Of a stretch of 64,000 bases of DNA, positions 1-7,455 are shown one piece after another. This DNA comes from Gammaproteobacteria bacterium UBA2675 (GTDB taxonomy: Bacteria; Pseudomonadota; Gammaproteobacteria; Pseudomonadales; Pseudohongiellaceae). The notes beneath the pieces are model-generated. The model made no database searches. It was not told the origin of the DNA and was given only the letters and a program-made list of their open reading frames with translations. Both the position numbers and the translations under genes were made by a program. The stretch lies in assembly GCA_002354805.1 (NCBI GenBank), contig DEMH01000012.1, positions 1 to 64,000 on the forward strand. The letters are read 5' to 3'. Within the stretch, counting starts at the first letter, position 1; each line of letters begins with the position of its first letter.

Positions 1-1
1 C

Positions 2-691
2 CCGGTTTTTCGGGGGGATTACAGAGTCATCACAGGTGTAGTACCCGATATCCATTATCGATCATTGAACCAGTCTATAGAACCAATGACGTTGTGGCTT
101 CTCACTAACAACCTTCAGGGACTGGATCCTATTCAGCGAGCCGCTGTAACGAGATATTTGATTATCTCTCCAGAGCAAGGTGTCTCAGATTTCTCGCAGC
201 TGACGTTTCAGATGCGGCAGGTAATGTCTAGGATAAATGAAGACATTGTTGTAGACCCGATATTACTTAAAGACTCGCTGGAGTCGCAGTACTCTACCGA
301 ATCACAACTTTCTCGTTTGATACTCATGTTCTCGGCGATCAGCCTGGTGGTTTCGTTGATGGGCCTATACGGAGTATTGAGCTATATTATTGATCGCAGA
401 CGAAAGGAGTTTGGGATACGTCGAGTTGTTGGAGCCAATGTTCTGGACATTTTTAGGCTGTTGGCTGGGAGGCTAATCCCGATTATCGGGCTGGCCTCAA
501 TTCCTGTATCTATCGTCAGTTTCTATGCTGCAAATAAATGGCTTTCGCAGTTTGCCTATCGTATAGAAATTAACCCAATTCATTTTGTTAATGCATTTAT
601 TGTAGTTTCCGGTTTAGTCATGCTATTGATTGTAGCAAACGCTTTTATTTCGACTTTCGATAGTCCTTCGCAGGCGTTGAGGACTGAATAG
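2..691 (+). CDS. MacB/FtsX-type ABC transporter permease, C-terminal part (5' end outside window)
   Basis: The reading frame is open from base 2, so only about 229 C-terminal residues are present. The start of the visible part (VVPDIHYRSL and following residues) resembles the end of the periplasmic MacB-PCD domain. The rest is an FtsX domain: a transmembrane helix at SRLILMFSAISLVVSLMG, the GLYGVLSYIIDRRRKEFGIR signature, then two more hydrophobic helices near the end. Such permeases sit in the inner membrane and, with an ABC ATPase, drive mechanotransmission or export of peptides, lipoproteins or drugs. The substrate cannot be told. It ends just before a decayed TPR gene, and its ATPase partner is presumably to the left. 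Confidence 0.85.
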   Translation, partial: PVFRGDYRVITGVVPDIHYRSLNQSIEPMTLWLLTNNLQGLDPIQRAAVTRYLIISPEQGVSDFSQLTFQMRQVMSRINEDIVVDPILLKDSLESQYSTESQLSRLILMFSAISLVVSLMGLYGVLSYIIDRRRKEFGIRRVVGANVLDIFRLLAGRLIPIIGLASIPVSIVSFYAANKWLSQFAYRIEINPIHFVNAFIVVSGLVMLLIVANAFISTFDSPSQALRTE

Positions 692-699
692 TTTTATAG

Positions 700-1089
700 G
701 AATCCGGCGTTGTGAAGTGCATGCGACTCTTGCGCGAAGTGAAAGAAAACCTGGAGGCGGCGATTGAACTTGACGCCACGGCACAGAACGGGTACCCGCA
801 GGCTTTCCTGGGCTATCTCTATGCCGGTGTGCCTGGTTGGCCATTGAGTTTCGTCAACGCAAAAAGCAGTTAATTGAATCTGGACGGTGCTCTGGAAATA
901 GACTCTGAGAGCGTAGAGAATAACTTTCTGAAGGCAGTGGTTTTGGTTGCTGATGAAGACTTTGAAGCTGCCCGGCGGCACATTCAAATTGCCGAGAGTA
1001 AATTACTCTCCATGGTGGAGCTGAGTCCAGCTTTGCAGTACCGCCGTGACAATCTGGCTAGCTTGAAGAATCGGTTGCCAAAGTTGTAA
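700..1089 (+). pseudogene. TPR-family protein remnant, interrupted by an in-frame TAA
   Basis: One reading frame encodes MRLLREVKENLEAAIELD... and, after a TAA at 871-873, continues without frame change into NLDGALEIDSESVENN.... The two halves fit together as a TPR protein: LEAAIELD and GALEIDSES are two TPR helices separated by a PGWPLSF segment. The spacing across the stop looks right for an uninterrupted protein, so a single nonsense change is the simplest explanation. The frame begins right after a stop at 697-699 with no signal peptide, so the N-terminus also appears lost. No function can be assigned beyond the TPR fold. Downstream translation from TTG 874 is possible but unlikely to give a useful protein. 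Confidence 0.65.
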
Positions 1090-1198
1090 AAGGACCGTTG
1101 AAGTTGAATATTGATGTGAGCTGGGAGGGTTGTGTAGATTCCTAATTTTAGTATCCGTCCGGCTAACACACCTTGCTGGCCGGTTCTGATTTTCCAAT

Positions 1199-1226
1199 AG
1201 TACCCACCTGTCTTTGAGTGGGTACT
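1199..1226. repeat. 9-bp inverted repeat (hairpin) ahead of the IS66-like remnant
   Basis: AGTACCCAC (1199-1207) and GTGGGTACT (1218-1226) are perfect complements around a 10-base loop. The hairpin lies immediately before the start of the OrfA remnant. There is no T-run, so it is not an obvious terminator. It may be a remnant of transposon-end or regulatory structure. Confidence 0.5.
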
Positions 1227-1227
1227 T

Positions 1228-1413
1228 ATGATGGACGAGTTAAGCGTCAGCCCGACGCCTGTCAAGCGACGAAGCTACTCGGCGCGGTTCAAACACCATG
1301 TCGTCGAGCGTGTCTGGCATAAGAAGCTCGTGTACCAAAGATTGTCTTGGCTCATAACCTCAATACCAATGTGGTCCAACGTTAGATCCAATTCTGACCG
1401 CACACTTCCTTAG
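1228..1413 (+). pseudogene. IS66-family OrfA (TnpA) fragment, frameshifted
   Basis: The first ~28 codons give KRRSYSARFKHHVVERV, which matches the start of the helix-turn-helix IS66 OrfA proteins (RRSYSxEFKxxVV). The frame then drifts: the other frame carries VPKIVLAHNLNTNVVQR, which looks like the recognition-helix part of OrfA (typically ALAHGLNANLVRRW). The frame change is around 1318, and both frames soon stop. No OrfB or OrfC follows. This is a dead insertion-sequence scar at the left flank of the accessory region. Confidence 0.6.
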
Positions 1414-1446
1414 ATTTCCGATCTCTCGTTGACACTGAAAGCAATG

Positions 1447-2061
1447 TTACATGAATTGCCCTTCAACATAGATGTTCTCACCGTCGTCACTGTATTGAGC
1501 AACATAATCGAAAGTGACATTTCCGTTTATTGCCTCACCCGTATAAGGGTGTTCGAATTCTAGTGCGATTTCGCACAGGCATGTCGTCCTTCTCACTTGG
1601 TCATCGACATTCTGAGTTCTAATGCCTGAAATGCTGACTGATGCGTTTGTAGCCCGCTCGTACATAGTCGGTAGTAATAATTGTTGCTCTTGTAAATCGC
1701 TGACTCGGTTTTCCAGGTCGGCGACGCGCCGGATGGCAAATTCATACTCCGTTGTGGGTGAGTCTAGATCTTGGCCTTCCATCGATTCAGTTTCGACTCT
1801 GAGAGTCTCTCTGGCGTTTTCCAGAGCGCGCGTCATATTCCCTAGTTCGTTTTCTATTCTGGTTTGTAGTTCGCTGAAGTCGTTAGCTAGGAAATATGTC
1901 TGAATGGCCTCACTCAATATCTGTTCCTGCATAATTTGTGTGACAAGGTCTTGAACGACGCTGTCGTCGCAGGCTGGAGCCGCCTGTGATGAACAACCGG
2001 CAATGATTGAGGCAGAGAGGGTCAATGAAGCGATCGTACTGGTGGTGGAGCGCTTGATCAT
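1447..2061 (-). CDS. Putative coiled-coil lipoprotein
   Basis: A 204-residue protein. Its N-terminus MIKRSTTSTIASLTLSASII ends in a lipobox (IAGC, Cys23), predicting a lipid-anchored periplasmic or outer-membrane protein. Residues ~55-135 are rich in E, Q, L and R with heptad-like spacing (coiled coil). The C-terminal ~60 residues contain a CLCE motif and a beta-rich tail. AAGGAC lies 7 bases before the ATG. I do not recognise the family. It is transcribed divergently from the XRE regulator at 2175, across a shared 110-bp promoter region, and could be controlled by it. Confidence 0.7.
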   Translation of the reverse strand: MIKRSTTSTIASLTLSASIIAGCSSQAAPACDDSVVQDLVTQIMQEQILSEAIQTYFLANDFSELQTRIENELGNMTRALENARETLRVETESMEGQDLDSPTTEYEFAIRRVADLENRVSDLQEQQLLLPTMYERATNASVSISGIRTQNVDDQVRRTTCLCEIALEFEHPYTGEAINGNVTFDYVAQYSDDGENIYVEGQFM

Positions 2062-2124
2062 GGCAAGTCCTTTTTGTTATCGGTCGTTTTGGGTTATTAG
2101 TTCGTCTTAGAGCACCCTAATAAT

Positions 2125-2162
2125 ACGCTCTTTAGAGCGTGGTCGCACGTACTATAGAGCGT
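2125..2162. promoter_or_regulatory. Palindromic operator with a third half-site, overlapping the XRE gene promoter
   Basis: ACGCTCT-TT-AGAGCGT (2125-2140) is a 7-bp-arm palindrome, and a further half-site TAGAGCGT lies at 2155-2162. A TAATAAT box at 2119-2125 could be a -10 element. The arrangement (one full dyad plus one half-site just before the coding start) is what autoregulating XRE repressors commonly use. The site lies between the divergent lipoprotein and XRE genes, so it could control both. Confidence 0.5.
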
Positions 2163-2174
2163 CAATATTTGCCG

Positions 2175-2423
2175 ATGATAAAAGATGAATTCGGCAAGAA
2201 AATTCAGACCTTTCGGAAAACTGCAGCCATGACGCAGGAGGCTCTGGCAGACAGAGCTGGCTTGGGTAATCGGTTTCTACAAGATATCGAGGCGGGTAAT
2301 AAACAGCCTACAATTACGACGGTATTCAGGCTGGCGAAAGCTCTTGATTTGACCCCTGGGGAATTATTGGACCCCATATACTATTGCTGGAACGATGAGG
2401 TGTCATCGAAAGCAGGCGAGTGA
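2175..2423 (+). CDS. XRE-family transcriptional regulator
   Basis: An 82-residue protein starting MIKDEFGKKIQTFRK. It is a single lambda-repressor-like HTH_3 domain: MTQEALADRAGLGNRFLQDI is the helix-turn-helix, followed by the usual EAGNKQPTITTVFRLAKALD helices. An in-frame GTG at 2139 would lie inside the palindrome at 2125-2140, so ATG 2175 is preferred although no clear ribosome-binding site precedes it (the message may be leaderless). The size and operator resemble controller proteins of restriction-modification systems and small element repressors. It probably represses itself and perhaps the divergent lipoprotein gene. Confidence 0.8.
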   Translation: MIKDEFGKKIQTFRKTAAMTQEALADRAGLGNRFLQDIEAGNKQPTITTVFRLAKALDLTPGELLDPIYYCWNDEVSSKAGE

Positions 2424-2506
2424 TTTGCGTGACCAGAACCCTTGGTTGCCGATATAACAGGTCAGCTGTATCAATATTACGGGGAACCGTGCTCCCTGGG
2501 GCTGGG

Positions 2507-3169
2507 TCACTGAATTAGCCGCATGATCGGAGCGGCCCGATTGTTGTCACTTATCAATAACAACGACAGTCTGAGTCTGCTGTGTAAAACCTTATCAGTG
2601 CTATAGCCTGCATACACAGCCTTGCTGGTGTGAGGGGTTCCATTGATCTCATTACTGATCAACGAGAACGCCTCGTCTACAGTGAGGCCCGCGTCAAAAA
2701 AATCAGCTACCTCACACATCAAGTCTAGATCATATCGCTCATCACCCGTGGTGCACATGATGAATAAGGTTGATTCGTCTACTGAGTATCCGAGTTCGTC
2801 CATCCGGGGTGCGATCTGAGTGTCCCATAGCGATTCTATGGATTCTCGCTCATCGCTTACAACTGACAGATAGCCTAAGCGTTTGCTTTTTTCGGTTATC
2901 GCATCGGTCAGAAAATCGAAGTTTGCGTTCAGAAAGAATGTCCCTAGCGGGTGTGGCTCAAATGTCACTCGCATCAAGTCCAACACGCATTGCAGAAACT
3001 CGTCAGGTCGGTCGAACTGTCCAGAGGCGTGGAAGGCTGTCTTGTTTTCGGTGACATACTCTGATTCACGAGCAAGTTCGAATAACTGCCATAAATTGCT
3101 ATGCAGATCTGTCAGCGTGCTCCGAAATTGGAGGGGTTCAGTGAGATTGTTGATTCGACGCGTTGACAT
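2507..3169 (-). CDS. Hypothetical protein, no recognised family
   Basis: A 220-residue soluble acidic protein, with GGAGACC upstream of ATG 3169 supporting the start. It has no signal peptide or membrane helix. Visible blocks include a helical N-terminal ~50 residues (STLTDLHSNLWQLFELARES), a FDRPDEFLQCVLDLMRVTF helix and a C-terminal helical stretch. I recognise no catalytic motif. The gene is read away from a strongly phased A-tract region that separates it from the antirestriction gene, so it may be part of the mobile element's early functions. Confidence 0.65.
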   Translation of the reverse strand: MSTRRINNLTEPLQFRSTLTDLHSNLWQLFELARESEYVTENKTAFHASGQFDRPDEFLQCVLDLMRVTFEPHPLGTFFLNANFDFLTDAITEKSKRLGYLSVVSDERESIESLWDTQIAPRMDELGYSVDESTLFIMCTTGDERYDLDLMCEVADFFDAGLTVDEAFSLISNEINGTPHTSKAVYAGYSTDKVLHSRLRLSLLLISDNNRAAPIMRLIQ

Positions 3170-3190
3170 GGGGTTTGGTCTCCTGATTGC

Positions 3191-3290
3191 CTAAAAATAG
3201 GGTTTTGGCGATAAAATCGCGAAAAATCGTCAAAATACACCAAAAAAAGCGTAAAAAGTCGCTAAAAACGCAAATTTACCATTTTTTTAA
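3191..3290. other. Helically phased A-tracts: predicted intrinsically curved DNA
   Basis: Ten consecutive ~10-base blocks each carry an A- or T-run of 3-7: 3193-3197, 3203-3206 (T), 3213-3216, 3222-3226, 3232-3235, 3242-3248, 3253-3257, 3264-3268, 3272-3274 and 3282-3288 (T). Their centres are about 10 bases apart, close to the helical repeat, which predicts strong bending. The block sits between the divergent genes 2507-3169 and klcA, so it may act as a promoter or UP-element region, a binding site for a nucleoid protein, or an origin-like site. Confidence 0.75.
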
Positions 3291-3491
3291 GACTCTAATG
3301 TGCTATGCTTGAGCTATGGCGTGCTGTCATGCCATACAGCCAGAAGTCTGGCGCCATCACTCTAAATCTCTCACAAAGCCCCGAAAGCAACCCATTTGTA
3401 CTCATTGCGAGATCTTCAGCGACTTTTGTCGCCTGAAGCGCTTTCGGCTGCGTGTGGCAAAGAGACGACAATTAACAAGGAGACTTGCTAC

Positions 3492-3920
3492 ATGAACATA
3501 CCTAATAAGTTACCAACCATAGTCGCAACGCGAATCCCGCACAAAGATAGACACGTTGTGCCTGGGCAGCTGTTTGGGCATGACTTTCCACTACGGATAG
3601 AGCCCATGGTATTTAACATCGCTAGGGACCAAGCTCAGAATTACAATGGGGGATACTGGAAGTTTTACTCGCTGAGCAACGGTGGTTTTTACATGGCCCC
3701 AGACGCTGACAAAACATTTCAAGTCCAATGTCCCAACCATTACCAAGGGGAGCTCAGTAGTGATGCTTTCGGAATTACAGTTTGTCTGATCGCCTACAGT
3801 TATTTGAGTTTTAGCGATCACACTCGATTTGCCCGGATTTGCGCCAACCACTTTCATCTACTGAAGCCCTATGTCGAGACTCATCCTGAAGCGGTCAAGA
3901 TCTATTCCGCTATCGATTGA
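3492..3920 (+). CDS. klcA: KlcA/ArdB-family antirestriction protein
   Basis: A 142-residue protein from ATG 3492, which has AAGGAGA 7 bases upstream. An in-frame upstream start at 3396 would add residues unlike the family. The core GGYWKFYSLSNGGFYMAP, the following YQGELSSDAFGI and the C-terminal HFHLLKPYVETHPEA...YSAID line up with the ArdB/KlcA antirestriction family (typically ~140-150 residues). Members, carried by plasmids and integrative elements, protect incoming DNA against type I restriction without resembling DNA. Its presence marks the neighbouring genes as mobile-element cargo. Confidence 0.9.
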   Translation: MNIPNKLPTIVATRIPHKDRHVVPGQLFGHDFPLRIEPMVFNIARDQAQNYNGGYWKFYSLSNGGFYMAPDADKTFQVQCPNHYQGELSSDAFGITVCLIAYSYLSFSDHTRFARICANHFHLLKPYVETHPEAVKIYSAID

Positions 3921-4146
3921 TCGTTAACCTGGCAGAAGGGCAAAGATGTGTGCTCAACGTCCAAAGGCTGGCATCTGTCATTCAGTACTCGCTTTTCCCG
4001 TTCAAATAACTCACTAGACCCTTTCTTTATATACCCATTGCAGTCGGCAATAACGCGATTCATATCTTCGATGGCAAGTTTGTCAATCGAGGCTTGAGTG
4101 TGCGTGTCGTTCTCCGGCGCAATGGCAAACTAGGAGCAATCAGACC

Positions 4147-4929
4147 ATGTTAAACACAACAAAAATGACGCGATCGGCATCAGTATTGAGCAAAGTTCGT
4201 CGTCAATTGCGCGCCCGTAATCGCATCCTGCATTTCGACTCTCGTCTAAGTATTACAGAGGCGCCAACACAATTCTACGGTGTTGGTGTACCAACTGCGC
4301 GCTATGGGCAACGCCCTGTAAGAGGTGGCAATTCACGCTCGACTTCACCCCGAGATACGAGCGGTAAACCAGTTCTTCCTAATGACGGTTTGACCCCTTC
4401 TAGGCAGGGGACTCTTGACGCTTTTTGTGGGTTTTATAGTTTGGTTAACGCAATGGTTTATCTGCATGGACCAAGGGTTAGACGTACACAACTGTTTTAT
4501 TACCTACTAAGAGAGTACGCAGTTGAGTGGGACGTTATTGAATTGTTGGAGCATGGCATGGAGACGGCTGAAATGGATCATCTGATCCACCACGTCCTGT
4601 TAGATGGTATTTTCCAAGACATTTATACAGTCGATGTTGGCAAACCCTTTGCAAAACATAAACGTTTAAGAATCGGCATGGTGATAGACCGTATGCAGAG
4701 GTTTCTGACCGGTCACACTGAACAACAGCGGCGTGTCGTGCTCATAGGAACCCCTGTTCATTGGACACTGATCTACCATATTGATGACCAGTTTATGTAT
4801 CTGTTCGACAGCCTCGGGCAGAACAAAGCGTACAGGCGCTCGTTTACACTTCGTTCAGGCCGAGGAGGCCATGTATTAAATCGGAAGGCAATCTATTTTC
4901 TAAGTAGTGCTGGACGGAGTGAACTATGA
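4147..4929 (+). CDS. Papain-like (C39-like) cysteine peptidase-fold protein, element-borne
   Basis: A 260-residue protein, with AGGAG upstream of ATG 4147. The first ~80 residues are basic and low in structure. The folded part starts at GTLDAFCGFYSLVNA, with Cys94 at the start of a helix as in papain and C39 folds. His205 (TPVHWTLIYHIDD) and Asp221 (YLFDSLG) complete a Cys-His-Asp order typical of this superfamily. The substrate is unknown. Its stop overlaps the ATG of the RadC/JAMM gene by 4 bases, so the two are almost certainly co-translated. Function is inferred only from motif order; no specific family name is claimed. Confidence 0.6.
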   Translation: MLNTTKMTRSASVLSKVRRQLRARNRILHFDSRLSITEAPTQFYGVGVPTARYGQRPVRGGNSRSTSPRDTSGKPVLPNDGLTPSRQGTLDAFCGFYSLVNAMVYLHGPRVRRTQLFYYLLREYAVEWDVIELLEHGMETAEMDHLIHHVLLDGIFQDIYTVDVGKPFAKHKRLRIGMVIDRMQRFLTGHTEQQRRVVLIGTPVHWTLIYHIDDQFMYLFDSLGQNKAYRRSFTLRSGRGGHVLNRKAIYFLSSAGRSEL

Positions 4930-5417
4930 AGCCATTCAGAGCTGTTAGGGACCGTAAAGCCTACACAATCGATGGTTGCGTCAGCAGAGAAGAAATCGTC
5001 GCGTTCGCATTAAAGTTAGTCGCTAGGCGCTTTAAACGCGGTGCCAATCTGACATCCAGTGACGCGACCAGGGACTTTCTGAGACTTAAATTGGCGAACT
5101 ATGAACATGAGGTGTTCTGCGCGCTGTTTCTGGACTCTCAGCATAAGTTAGTTGCGTACGAGGAGTTATTCCAGGGGACTATTGATGGCTGTGCTGTGTA
5201 TCCTCGCGAAGTTGTTAAAAAGGCGCTGTCAATCAACGCCGCAGCGATTATCTTTGCCCACAACCACCCCAGTGGTCATCCAGAACCCAGCCAAGCTGAC
5301 ATCGACATTACCAGGCGTCTCGTGCGCGCGCTCACGGCTGTGGAAATACGGGTGTTGGACCATTGCGTTGTAGGGGGCGACGAGGTGGTTTCTTTCGCCG
5401 AGCGCGGGCTGGTTTGA
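4926..5417 (+). CDS. radC: RadC-type JAB/JAMM metalloprotease-domain protein
   Basis: A 163-residue protein. The JAMM zinc motif is complete: Glu79/Glu80 in YEELFQGT, then H112-N-H114 and S122-x-x-D125 in HNHPSGHPEPSQAD. It lacks the N-terminal helix-hairpin-helix part of chromosomal RadC, as do most plasmid- and island-encoded RadC proteins. The family's biochemical role is not established. The JAMM fold is otherwise a zinc (iso)peptidase, and the old link to DNA repair has been doubted. It is translationally coupled (ATGA overlap) to the cysteine-peptidase-like gene. Confidence 0.85.
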   Translation: MKPFRAVRDRKAYTIDGCVSREEIVAFALKLVARRFKRGANLTSSDATRDFLRLKLANYEHEVFCALFLDSQHKLVAYEELFQGTIDGCAVYPREVVKKALSINAAAIIFAHNHPSGHPEPSQADIDITRRLVRALTAVEIRVLDHCVVGGDEVVSFAERGLV

Positions 5418-5523
5418 CGCTTTTGGTCACGAATCGACGCAATAGTTACTTGGTTTAATATATGTTATGTGCAGTAAACATTAGACTGTTGTATTAGAGC
5501 TGGGCTTCAGGGGCGTAGAACCG

Positions 5524-6180
5524 ATGGAAGGGAAAGAGTATGTTCAGGACCCGCTACGGGCCATCGATAAGGTGTTTCAAGCGGACAAACGATATGCCGA
5601 CAGCCAGATCTCTGTAGAGGATGTGCACAGAGCGCTTGCGCCAATTGTTCTGTCGGACTCTGTGCCAACGCCGGTCAGACAGTTATTTGAGACAGCCAAG
5701 AACGTAAGCTTGTACGCGTGGTTCGTTTATCGCTTTCATCAGGTCTCGGAGATGGTGGCCTACTCAGCCCTAGAGATGGCGCTGAAATCCCGGTATCTCG
5801 AGAAAAACCCCGACTGCGATCCAAAATCGACCCCGAGAGGGCTCAAAAAGCTACTTAAGTATGCACAGACAGAGAAGTGGATCGAAAACAGCAAATTCTC
5901 GTTTGGCCGCGCATTAGCCCGGCGCCGTATACTAGATAGACAGCGCGATGAGATTATTCAGTCTGGAATACTAAAAAGCCCCGGTGACAGCATTGAAATG
6001 ACAGAGCCGGCCGAAGCAGACATTGACGTGGAATTGCATAAAATCGACATCGTTGCCGGGATTGTTGAGCGCCAGGCGAACATTCGCAACGATCTGGCTC
6101 ACGGTTCAACGCGGCTGGATCATTCTAGTGTGTCCAGGCTGTCTAAGGTTGCAGAGATAATCAATCAGGTCTATTCGTAA
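5524..6180 (+). CDS. HEPN-like protein with RX4H motif
   Basis: A 218-residue, largely helical protein. The C-terminal part contains RNDLAH (Arg188 to His193), an RX4H motif in which Asn follows Arg, as in HEPN-superfamily RNases. The preceding helix SEMVAYSALEMALKSRY fits the first HEPN helices. Many HEPN proteins are RNA-cleaving toxins in toxin-antitoxin, abortive-infection or CRISPR systems, while others are inactive sensors. No partner nucleotidyltransferase is adjacent. An AT-rich stretch at 5446-5470 could carry its promoter. RNase activity is an inference. Confidence 0.6.
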   Translation: MEGKEYVQDPLRAIDKVFQADKRYADSQISVEDVHRALAPIVLSDSVPTPVRQLFETAKNVSLYAWFVYRFHQVSEMVAYSALEMALKSRYLEKNPDCDPKSTPRGLKKLLKYAQTEKWIENSKFSFGRALARRRILDRQRDEIIQSGILKSPGDSIEMTEPAEADIDVELHKIDIVAGIVERQANIRNDLAHGSTRLDHSSVSRLSKVAEIINQVYS

Positions 6181-6480
6181 CCCTCTGCGATACTCCTAAT
6201 GCACGCGTGATAGTGATATTCACTGATTGGTGATTATCCGTCATGTGAGACCGTCCGCTATTCAGGCGGCTCAAGTATCAAATAAGTACGCAAATGCCTG
6301 CGTTATGTTCCGTACGCAAAGTGGCAGTTGCTGACCCACGCTATGTGGACTGTCAGTCTGCGAAATACCGCTCAATCCCCATAGTCCAACTGCCTATTGC
6401 ACTCTCAAGTCCCGCGTCGAGCTCGGTAGTAACTGGCTGCGGGTTACTTAGTTTAATAACTACTATTCTGGAGAACTGCC
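6181..6480. other. 300-bp non-coding region upstream of the integrase, with repeats
   Basis: No convincing gene. It contains a dyad AGTGA-TAT-TCACT (6212-6224), a CCGC/GCGG dyad (6255-6269) and two direct copies of GTACGCAAA (6286-6294 and 6312-6320, 26 bases apart). Such dyads and direct repeats next to an integrase are candidate arm-type sites, att core or operator. The 42-base stretch before ATG 6481 includes GGAGA as a ribosome-binding site. Confidence 0.4.
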
Positions 6481-7455
6481 ATGATCAAATTGAATGCAAG
6501 TGTGACGTCTAAGAGCTCGGTGGTGGGTAGACGGTCGTTAAAGCTACTAAACCCTCCCGAGCTTGATAGTGTTTACGAGATCTACATCCGCAGCCTTGCG
6601 CCATCTGGACGCAGCGGTATTCGCAGTCTGCTCAGCACCTGCGCCAACCGCTTACAGCCGTCATACACAGCCGACAAGTACCCGTGGCAATGTCTCACAT
6701 ACGCCTGCGTCTCCAAGCTCCGTGCTGAGCTGCTTGATGCTGGATACTCAGTGGCGTCAGTCAATTTAGCGCTAGCAGCATTGCGAGGGCTGGCTAGGGT
6801 GGCATTCAACATGGGTTATTTGACGGCGGACGAGTTGTCCCGTATCCATGCTGTTCGGCGCGTTAAAGGCAGCGCAGCGCGCAAGGGGCGAAGTTTGGAG
6901 CGTGAGGAGGTCAAAGCGCTTCTCGCGGCCACTAAGCAGAGCTCAAAAAACTGCGTGCGGGCGCGTGACAAAGCGCTGATTTTGGTCTCAGCTGGAGCGG
7001 GGTTGCGCGCTGCTGAGCTGGTTTCGCTGGCCTATGATGACTTTGATCCAAGGACTGGAATATTGAGGGTTTTGCATGGCAAAGGCCGCAAACAACGCAC
7101 TATCCACCTGGCCAGGCCCGTTCAGACAGCGTTAAAAGCATGGCTGAAGCACCATGTTGAGAAAAGAGGGCCGTTATTTACTAAGATCAGCCGGGCTGGT
7201 CAGCCAGCAGATCAGGCGCTGAGTAAGCCAGGGTTGACAGATATATTCAACAGGGTTGCCGCCAAAGCAGAAGTCGCACGTTTCACGCCACATGATCTAA
7301 GGAGAACATTTATTACGCATTTGCTCGATGCGGGTGTCGACATCAATACCGTCAGGCAGCTCGCCGGGCATAGCAACATAGCTACAACTGCAGCTTATGA
7401 CTACCGTAGTGAAAAAGCCAAGATTACTGCTTCGCGCGCTTTTTCTTGCTGGTAG
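6481..7455 (+). CDS. Tyrosine site-specific recombinase/integrase
   Basis: A 324-residue XerD-like recombinase. Residues ~25-125 form a SAM-like core-binding domain. Residues ~138-318 form the catalytic domain with Arg176 (AGLRAAEL), a beta-hairpin Lys near 201, His271 and Arg274 (HDLRRTF), His297 (GHSN) and the nucleophile Tyr306 (AAYDYR). All catalytic positions are present, so it is probably active. GGAGA precedes ATG 6481. It should integrate and excise the element that carries its neighbours. Its 3' end overlaps the convergent gene at 7424-7996 by 32 bases. The target site is not proven; the tRNA-Arg at 25.4 kb is a candidate. Confidence 0.9.
   Translation: MIKLNASVTSKSSVVGRRSLKLLNPPELDSVYEIYIRSLAPSGRSGIRSLLSTCANRLQPSYTADKYPWQCLTYACVSKLRAELLDAGYSVASVNLALAALRGLARVAFNMGYLTADELSRIHAVRRVKGSAARKGRSLEREEVKALLAATKQSSKNCVRARDKALILVSAGAGLRAAELVSLAYDDFDPRTGILRVLHGKGRKQRTIHLARPVQTALKAWLKHHVEKRGPLFTKISRAGQPADQALSKPGLTDIFNRVAAKAEVARFTPHDLRRTFITHLLDAGVDINTVRQLAGHSNIATTAAYDYRSEKAKITASRAFSCW

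Noticed and set aside
6294..6512. 72-codon frame overlapping the integrase start
   Set aside because: It has no domain or ribosome-binding site and overlaps the integrase N-terminus in another frame.
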